A stretch of 18,456 nt of DNA from Acidobacteria bacterium UBA6911 (GTDB lineage Bacteria > Acidobacteriota > UBA6911), in assembly GCA_002451015.1 (NCBI GenBank), contig DKBB01000207.1, positions 25,406 through 43,861 on the forward strand, in the 5' to 3' direction. Positions 13,621 through 18,456 of the stretch are shown here, one piece after another (positions within the stretch are counted from its first letter, which is position 1; each line of letters starts with the position of its first letter). The translations under genes were made by a program, and so were the position numbers. The notes below the pieces were generated by a model, which was not told where the DNA came from, searched no databases, and worked only from the letters and a program-made list of their open reading frames with translations.

Positions 13621-16596
13621 TTGATAAAGAATTGTCTGATAATTGTTTTTCTTTTTCTTGCCGGTATTCCCGGTATCAATAATGAGGTCTTTGCGGTCGG
13701 GCAGCCTGCATATGTTACCAACAGTGCGGATGGCGACAGTTTCCCTGTCGTTCGGGAAGGGAAGGCTGCCCCGATTCTTGTCGATCCTGCCGACTGGCCC
13801 GGAGTGGTTCGTGCGGCAGGAGACCTTCAACAGGACATTGCCCGTGTTACCGGAGTAAAGCCTGAAATTATGACCGGAACGGAAGCGCCCTCCGGGAACC
13901 TCATAATTATAGGGACAATTGGGAAAAGCCGTGTAATCGATGACCTGGCTCAGGCCGGCAAGATCGACATAGACGAAATCTCCGGGCAATGGGAATCCTT
14001 TTTTCTTCAGGTTGTAGCGGATCCCTGGCCGGGATTTGAACAGGCTTTAATTATAGCCGGCAGCGACAAGAGGGGTGCCATCTACGGCATCTATGATCTT
14101 TCCGAACAGATGGGCGTATCTCCCTGGTACTGGTGGGCCGATGTGCCGGTGGCGCACCAGGATGCTGTCTATGTAAAATCTGGGAAATACAGGCAGGGCC
14201 CGCCGTCCGTTAAATATCGTGGCATTTTCCTGAACGATGAGGCGCCCGATCTGAGCGGATGGGTGAGAGAAACCTTCGGTGCGGTCCCTGTTTCTGATGA
14301 TCCTCCCGTCCCGGAAGGAGTGGCCAATTACAACTCTAAGTTCTACGCCAGGATCTTTGAAGCGATTCTCCGCATGAAAGGAAACTACCTGTGGCCCGCG
14401 ATGTGGAACAATGCCTTCAACGAGGATGATCCTGACAATCCGAAACTGGCCGACGAATACGGTATCGTTATGGGAACGACGCATCAGGAGCCGATGCTGC
14501 GGGCCCAGAAGGAGTGGGACCGGCGGTATCGGGGAACCCTGGGAAGCTGGAACTACTTCAAGCATCCGGACGTCCTGAAGGATTTCTGGCGTGAGGGAAT
14601 CCGCCGGAATAAGAACTATGAAAGTATCCTGACTCTGGGATTGCGGGGTGCCAATGACACGCCGATGATTCCGGGAGGCACGGTGGCCCAAAGCATGGAA
14701 CTGCTGGAGGAGATTGTGCGCGTCCAGAGGAAAATGATCGCAGAGGAAATCAATCCGGATGTTGAGCAGGTGCCGCAGCTCTGGTGCCTCTACAAGGAAG
14801 TCCAGCAGTTCTACAACGCAGGCCTGCGCGTTCCGGACGATATCACGCTTCTGTGGGCTGACGACAATTGGGGCAACCTGCGCAGGTTGCCGACGGAGGA
14901 GGAACGCGAGCGAAAGGGCGGCGCAGGAATCTACTATCATTTCGATTATGTCGGCGGACCGCGCAACTATAAATGGATCAACACCGTATCCATTCCGAAA
15001 GTCTGGGAGCAGATGAACCTGGCGAAACAATACGGCGCCGACCGGATATGGATCGTCAATGTCGGGCACTTCAAGCACGTGCTTTTCCCAATGGAATTCT
15101 TTCTGAACATGGCTTGGGACACGAACCGATGGACAAACCGGAATATCGGGCAATACACGAAACTATGGGCGGCTCGGGAATTCGGTGCGCAATTTGCAGA
15201 TGATATCGCCGACATTATTGAGAAATATACGAAATACAATGCCCGCAGGAAACCGGAATTACTGGAGCGGAACACCTACGCGCTCAACAATTACCTGGAA
15301 GCGGATAGAATCGTGGCGGATTTTCAGGATATTGCATCTCGGGCTGAAGAGATTTACCGCAGGTTGCCTGAAGAGGCCAGGGACGCCTTCTACGAGCTGG
15401 TGCTGTTTCCGGTCCGAGCTTGTGCGCAGGTCAACGAACTCTATCTTGCGGCGGGGAAAAATGACCTGTATGCAAAACAGTCCCGTGCTGCGACAAACGA
15501 CATGGCGGACCGTGTGCAGGAATTGTTTGAAGCGGACGCAAACCTGATGGATTACTACAACAATACGTTTGCAGGCGGGAAGTGGAACCATTTCATGGAT
15601 CAGGTGCACATCGGGTACACCATCTGGCAGGATCCCCCGCAGAACGTCATGCCGAAGGTTGCCAGACTGGAACTGCCTCAAGCCGCCGCCATGGGGGTGT
15701 CTATTGAAGGCTCCTCTTCCGTGTGGCCCGGTTCGTCCCAAAAGCCGGTACTTCCCGGCTTTGATCCCTTCAATCGGCAGCGACGTTATATTGATGTATT
15801 CAACCGGGGTGCCGAGCCGTTTGTCTATTCGGTTGAAACGGAAAATCCATGGATTGTGCCCAGCAGCCTGGGAGGGATGGTCACGATGGAAGACCGGATC
15901 TGGATTACTGTAAACTGGGCAAATGTTCCGAGGGATGCCGAGAAGGGAACGTTAAAAATTAGCCGTGCCGGCGCCGAAGGTGTCGAAATCGACATCCCCG
16001 TTGTCCACAAAATGGACATTACGCGCGACACACTGGAAGGTTTTGTCGAAGGGGACGGGTACGTTTCCATCGAAGCGGAACACTGCACCGATAATGTCCC
16101 GGTTGGGCAGGCGCGCTGGGAGAGGATTGAAGGTTACGGCCGGACTCTTTCCGCCATGACGATAATTCCCGTGACTGCCGGCAGCACAAACCCTCCTGTG
16201 GCCTCCCCCCGCCTTGAATACAAAATGTATCTGTTCACGCCAGGGGAAGCATCTGTACTTGCGACCTTTGCTCCGACATTGAATTTCAGCCCGGACCGCG
16301 GACTGCGCTACGCGGTTTCTTTCGATGATGAAGCCCCGCAGGTTATTGACATAGTGCCGAAGGGCTTTGACGCCCGGAACGGGAATCGGGAATGGGAGGA
16401 ATCGGTTAGGAATTCGGTTCGGACGATCCGGTCCGTCCATGAAGTGGCCAAGCCCGGTTATCATACGCTCAAAATCTGGATGGTCGATCCTGCAGTGGTG
16501 CTGGAAAAAATCGTTGTGGATCTTGGCAGATTGAAGCCCAGTTATCTGGGGCCGCCGGAGAGCTACTTCAGAATCAGCGGCAAGGCATCAAAATAA
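13621..16596 (+). CDS. Secreted GH115 xylan alpha-1,2-glucuronidase
   Basis: This 991-residue protein has an N-terminal signal peptide (hydrophobic CLIIVFLFLAGIPG, likely cut near EVFA). Glycoside hydrolase family 115 enzymes remove glucuronic or 4-O-methyl-glucuronic acid from internal or terminal xylose units of glucuronoxylan. Family blocks are clear: IYDLSEQMGVSPWYWWADVP, the conserved VKYRGIFLNDEAPDL, 'GNYLWPAMWNNAFNEDDPDN', GTTHQEPMLR, LGLRGANDTPM, LLWADDNWGNLRRLP and YHFDYVGGPRNYKW. A C-terminal GH115 accessory domain (about residues 805-985) starts with DGYVSIEAEH. The length matches the family. The gene follows xylB by 18 bases and is probably co-transcribed with it. With uxaC on the other side it accounts for release and first conversion of xylan-derived glucuronate. 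Its stop codon lies in the inverted repeat at 16593-16728. Confidence 0.94.
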   Translation: MIKNCLIIVFLFLAGIPGINNEVFAVGQPAYVTNSADGDSFPVVREGKAAPILVDPADWPGVVRAAGDLQQDIARVTGVKPEIMTGTEAPSGNLIIIGTIGKSRVIDDLAQAGKIDIDEISGQWESFFLQVVADPWPGFEQALIIAGSDKRGAIYGIYDLSEQMGVSPWYWWADVPVAHQDAVYVKSGKYRQGPPSVKYRGIFLNDEAPDLSGWVRETFGAVPVSDDPPVPEGVANYNSKFYARIFEAILRMKGNYLWPAMWNNAFNEDDPDNPKLADEYGIVMGTTHQEPMLRAQKEWDRRYRGTLGSWNYFKHPDVLKDFWREGIRRNKNYESILTLGLRGANDTPMIPGGTVAQSMELLEEIVRVQRKMIAEEINPDVEQVPQLWCLYKEVQQFYNAGLRVPDDITLLWADDNWGNLRRLPTEEERERKGGAGIYYHFDYVGGPRNYKWINTVSIPKVWEQMNLAKQYGADRIWIVNVGHFKHVLFPMEFFLNMAWDTNRWTNRNIGQYTKLWAAREFGAQFADDIADIIEKYTKYNARRKPELLERNTYALNNYLEADRIVADFQDIASRAEEIYRRLPEEARDAFYELVLFPVRACAQVNELYLAAGKNDLYAKQSRAATNDMADRVQELFEADANLMDYYNNTFAGGKWNHFMDQVHIGYTIWQDPPQNVMPKVARLELPQAAAMGVSIEGSSSVWPGSSQKPVLPGFDPFNRQRRYIDVFNRGAEPFVYSVETENPWIVPSSLGGMVTMEDRIWITVNWANVPRDAEKGTLKISRAGAEGVEIDIPVVHKMDITRDTLEGFVEGDGYVSIEAEHCTDNVPVGQARWERIEGYGRTLSAMTIIPVTAGSTNPPVASPRLEYKMYLFTPGEASVLATFAPTLNFSPDRGLRYAVSFDDEAPQVIDIVPKGFDARNGNREWEESVRNSVRTIRSVHEVAKPGYHTLKIWMVDPAVVLEKIVVDLGRLKPSYLGPPESYFRISGKASK

Positions 16597-16728
16597 ATGG
16601 TGACAGGCTAGAATTTCACTTTTTAAATATGACGTCGTTACTTTAATTCGGAAAAGCAATGCCGTTTCAGGTGAGATTGCTTTTGGACTGAATATTAAAA
16701 AGTGAAATTCTAGCCTGTCACCATTTAT
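16593..16728. repeat. 136-bp palindromic element with perfect 34-bp inverted arms
   Basis: Bases 16593-16626 and 16695-16728 are perfect inverted copies; the arm reads TAAATGGTGACAGGCTAG, then AATTTCACTTTTTAA. The 68-base centre carries a nested dyad AAAAGCAAT (16652-16660)/ATTGCTTTT (16676-16684). The TAA stop codons of both converging genes (16594-16596 and, on the minus strand, 16727-16725) fall inside the arms. The whole could fold as one long hairpin and act as a bidirectional terminator, since T-runs close the inner end of each arm. The outer GGTGACAGG motif recalls repeats associated with REP-type (Y1) transposases, so a non-autonomous mobile element is a good alternative. No transposase is in the window and no target duplication was seen. 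Confidence 0.9.
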
Positions 16729-18035
16729 GAAGACACCTGTTGTAAAAGTTTGCGATCTCGGGCGGCTTTCTCCAATTCCTCCCGGAAATCAGGATGTGCA
16801 ATCGCGGTCAATGCCTTGAACCGTTCCCGCAGATTTTTCCCGTGAAGGTTTGCGACGCCGTATTCCGTGACAACATAATGAACATCCGCGCGGCTTGTGA
16901 CAACGCCCGCTCCCTGTTTTAAAAAAGGCACGATTCGGGATACGGTTCCGTCCCTTGCCGTGGACGGAAGGGCAATGATGGGTTTGCCGTTTTCCGACAT
17001 GGCGGCGCCACGAACGAAATCCACCTGGCCTCCGAAACCGCTGTAGATGTATGGCCCTATGGAATCGGCACAGACCTGCCCCGTCAGATCGATTTCGATG
17101 GCCGAGTTTACGGATACCATCCTTTCATTCCGGGCTATTACGAGTGGGTTGTTGGTGTAGTTTGCCGGATGCAGTTCAAAAACGGGATTGTTGTGCACGT
17201 AATCGTATAATTCCCGGCTGCCGAGAACGAAAGTTCCGATGACCTTTCCGGGGTGCAGGGTTTTTTTTGATCCTGTTATAAATCCGGTTTCCACGCCTTC
17301 CTTAACGCCGTCCGATATCATCTCCGTATGAATGCCCAGGTTCTTTTTTTTGTGCAAGGCGGCCAGAACGGCATCCGGGATGCCTCCAATTCCCAACTGC
17401 AGGGTCGACCCGTCCTCAACCAGTTCTCCGATATATTCGCCGATCCGTTTTTCCACTTCGGTGTAGCCCTTTTTTTCCAGGACCGGCAGTTCCTCGGATG
17501 CTTCCACAATCTTGTGAACCGAAGAAATGTGGATAAAGGAGTCGCCCAGAGTGCGGGGCATGCGTTCGTTAACCTGGACCATCACGGCTTCGGCATTTTC
17601 CAGGGCCGCTCTTGAAGCCAGGACTTCCGTGCCCAGGCTCATGAATCCATGCTCATCCGGCAACGTGGTGTGGAGCATCACTACATTCACCGGCATTTGC
17701 CGCGACGTCAGTAATCCCGCTACTTCATGGAGGAAAACCGGCAGATAATCGGCGCGGCCGCTGTTGACTGCATCGCGGTCCGCAGAACCGACAAACGGCG
17801 AATTGTGTCTGAAATGGCCCGCCATTTCAGGATGGGCGAGTGGATCCTGTCCCATCAGCAATCCATGCATCAATATAACGTTCTGAAGATCGGCTTTCCT
17901 TCGCGCCAACGCTTCCTGAAGCATTCTGGGTGCCGCTGCGTTACCGCTGATGTATATCCAGTCACCGCTTTTTACGGACGATACCGCTTCATCCGCCGAA
18001 CAGAGTCGCTGTTTGTATTGGCTCGACCAGTCCAT
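16725..18035 (-). CDS. Acyl-CoA:acetate/4-hydroxybutyrate CoA-transferase (acetyl-CoA hydrolase/transferase family)
   Basis: This 436-residue cytoplasmic enzyme matches the family that includes 4-hydroxybutyrate CoA-transferase and butyrate:acetyl-CoA transferase, which move CoA between carboxylic acids. The Gly-rich motif LGIGGIPDAV lies near residues 214-223. The catalytic Glu is E238 in HTEMISDG, the position used by the characterised Clostridium 4-hydroxybutyrate enzyme. The late motif SGFGGQVDFVRGA is also present. The length is typical. The start at 18035 follows a strong AAAGGAGG. It lies 13 bases after the alanine dehydrogenase stop, so the two are probably one transcript with an amino-acid or acid-fermentation role, separate from the sugar genes. 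The substrate acid cannot be fixed. The stop codon lies in the inverted repeat. Confidence 0.9.
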   Translation of the reverse strand: MDWSSQYKQRLCSADEAVSSVKSGDWIYISGNAAAPRMLQEALARRKADLQNVILMHGLLMGQDPLAHPEMAGHFRHNSPFVGSADRDAVNSGRADYLPVFLHEVAGLLTSRQMPVNVVMLHTTLPDEHGFMSLGTEVLASRAALENAEAVMVQVNERMPRTLGDSFIHISSVHKIVEASEELPVLEKKGYTEVEKRIGEYIGELVEDGSTLQLGIGGIPDAVLAALHKKKNLGIHTEMISDGVKEGVETGFITGSKKTLHPGKVIGTFVLGSRELYDYVHNNPVFELHPANYTNNPLVIARNERMVSVNSAIEIDLTGQVCADSIGPYIYSGFGGQVDFVRGAAMSENGKPIIALPSTARDGTVSRIVPFLKQGAGVVTSRADVHYVVTEYGVANLHGKNLRERFKALTAIAHPDFREELEKAARDRKLLQQVSS

Positions 18036-18048
18036 GGAACGCCTCCTT

Positions 18049-18456
18049 TCATAACAACGACTCGATCGTCCGGAAGCCTTTTCCTAGGTTTTCCGGCAGA
18101 TGCTTGCTGGTTATATGCCCCTGGTACGTACAGACTCCCGGTCTGATTTCTTCAGAATCGCGCAATGCCTGGGGAATTCCGGCCTGACAGATCGAAGGAA
18201 GGTAGGAAAGCAGGGCGTTCGACAGGACGTGGGTGGCGGTGCGGGCGACCCATGAAGGGACATTCGGGACAGCAAAATGGGTGACATTTTCTTCGACATA
18301 GGTCATGTCTTCGGTCGGAGTCAGGCGGGTTGTTTCGGATACGCCACCGTGGTCCACGGCGAAGTCTATCAGGACGGAACCCGGCTTCATTCCACGCACC
18401 ATTTCACGGGTTACCAGGAGCGGAGCCCTCTCGCCCGGAATTTGAACGGCGCAAAT
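18049..18456 (-). CDS. ald: Alanine dehydrogenase, C-terminal part (5' end outside window)
   Basis: About 135 C-terminal residues remain; the frame is open to the window edge and reads ICAVQIPGERAPLLVTRE before MVRGMKPGSVLIDFAVDHGG. This is the conserved NAD-binding/catalytic end of the alanine dehydrogenase/transhydrogenase-alpha family (typical 'GAVLIPGAKAPKLVT', 'MKPGSVIVDVAIDQGG'). The Asp of AVDHGG is the expected catalytic one, and VPNVPSWVARTATHVLSNA matches the following conserved block. The enzyme interconverts L-alanine and pyruvate plus ammonia with NAD. The C-terminal tail after LSYL is longer than in the classical Bacillus/Mycobacterium type and contains CTYQGHITSKHL. The N-terminal half is not in the window. 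It leads the CoA-transferase gene by 13 bases. Confidence 0.85.
   Translation of the reverse strand: MCAVQIPGERAPLLVTREMVRGMKPGSVLIDFAVDHGGVSETTRLTPTEDMTYVEENVTHFAVPNVPSWVARTATHVLSNALLSYLPSICQAGIPQALRDSEEIRPGVCTYQGHITSKHLPENLGKGFRTIESLL

Noticed and set aside
14047..15153. 368-residue open frame on the minus strand opposite the GH115 gene
   Set aside because: Shadow of a well-supported GH115 enzyme; no domain or start signal.
9569..16596. A Bacteroidota-style polysaccharide utilisation locus
   Set aside because: No SusC/SusD pair or hybrid two-component/ECF regulator is present, and ribosome sites are of the strong Shine-Dalgarno kind; an MFS transporter is used instead.
1..18456. CRISPR arrays, tRNA or rRNA genes, prophage or complete insertion sequences
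   Set aside because: No regularly spaced repeats, cloverleaf-like sequences, rRNA stretches, integrase or transposase frames were seen on either strand.

Overview
The window is a bacterial chromosome segment organised mainly around breakdown of plant glucuronoxylan. The organism is probably Gram-negative: it has a likely lipoprotein glycosidase and a secreted glycosidase with an N-terminal signal peptide. It appears fermentative or anaerobic, judging from the CoA-transferase next to an alanine dehydrogenase. Most genes have strong Shine-Dalgarno sites (AAGGAGAG, GGAGGAGA, GGGAGGGA, AAGGAGAA, AAAGGAGG). This argues against a typical Bacteroidota lineage, although several proteins (FucP-like transporter, ROK kinase, GH3, GH115) resemble ones common in that group. 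No SusC/SusD pair is present. I cannot fix the phylum from this sequence.

Layout: (1) 2-181, the last 59 residues of a cation-transporting P-type ATPase. (2) 373-5722, minus strand, a probable operon in the order uxaC (glucuronate isomerase), FucP-like MFS sugar transporter, ROK sugar kinase and URO-D-superfamily methyltransferase-like protein. (3) 6034-9211, plus strand, an AT-richer two-gene module: an ATP/ADP-translocase-like (NTT) membrane protein fused to HEAT-type repeats, overlapped by a small cyclic-nucleotide-binding-fold protein. (4) 9569-11938, minus strand, a lipoprotein GH3 beta-xylosidase/beta-glucosidase. (5) 12106-16596, plus strand, xylB (xylulokinase) followed by a secreted GH115 xylan alpha-1,2-glucuronidase. 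(6) 16593-16728, a 136-bp element with perfect 34-bp inverted arms that contains the stop codons of both flanking genes. (7) 16725-18456, minus strand, a 4-hydroxybutyrate/butyrate-type CoA-transferase preceded by the 3' end of an alanine dehydrogenase gene.

How they fit together: GH115 would remove (4-O-methyl-)glucuronic acid from xylan, GH3 would release xylose, the MFS protein would import a released sugar or uronic acid, XylB would phosphorylate xylulose, and UxaC would convert glucuronate to fructuronate. Xylose isomerase and the later hexuronate enzymes (UxuB, UxuA, KdgA) are not in the window. The most intriguing link is the URO-D/MtaA-type protein in the uxaC operon. Hardwood-type glucuronic acid carries a 4-O-methyl group, and members of this superfamily can handle methyl groups, so the operon may include an uncharacterised uronate demethylation step. 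This is inference. The NTT-HEAT/CNB pair separates the two halves of the sugar locus and looks compositionally different. Its function is not known from the sequence, and it appears to use a non-canonical AUC start.
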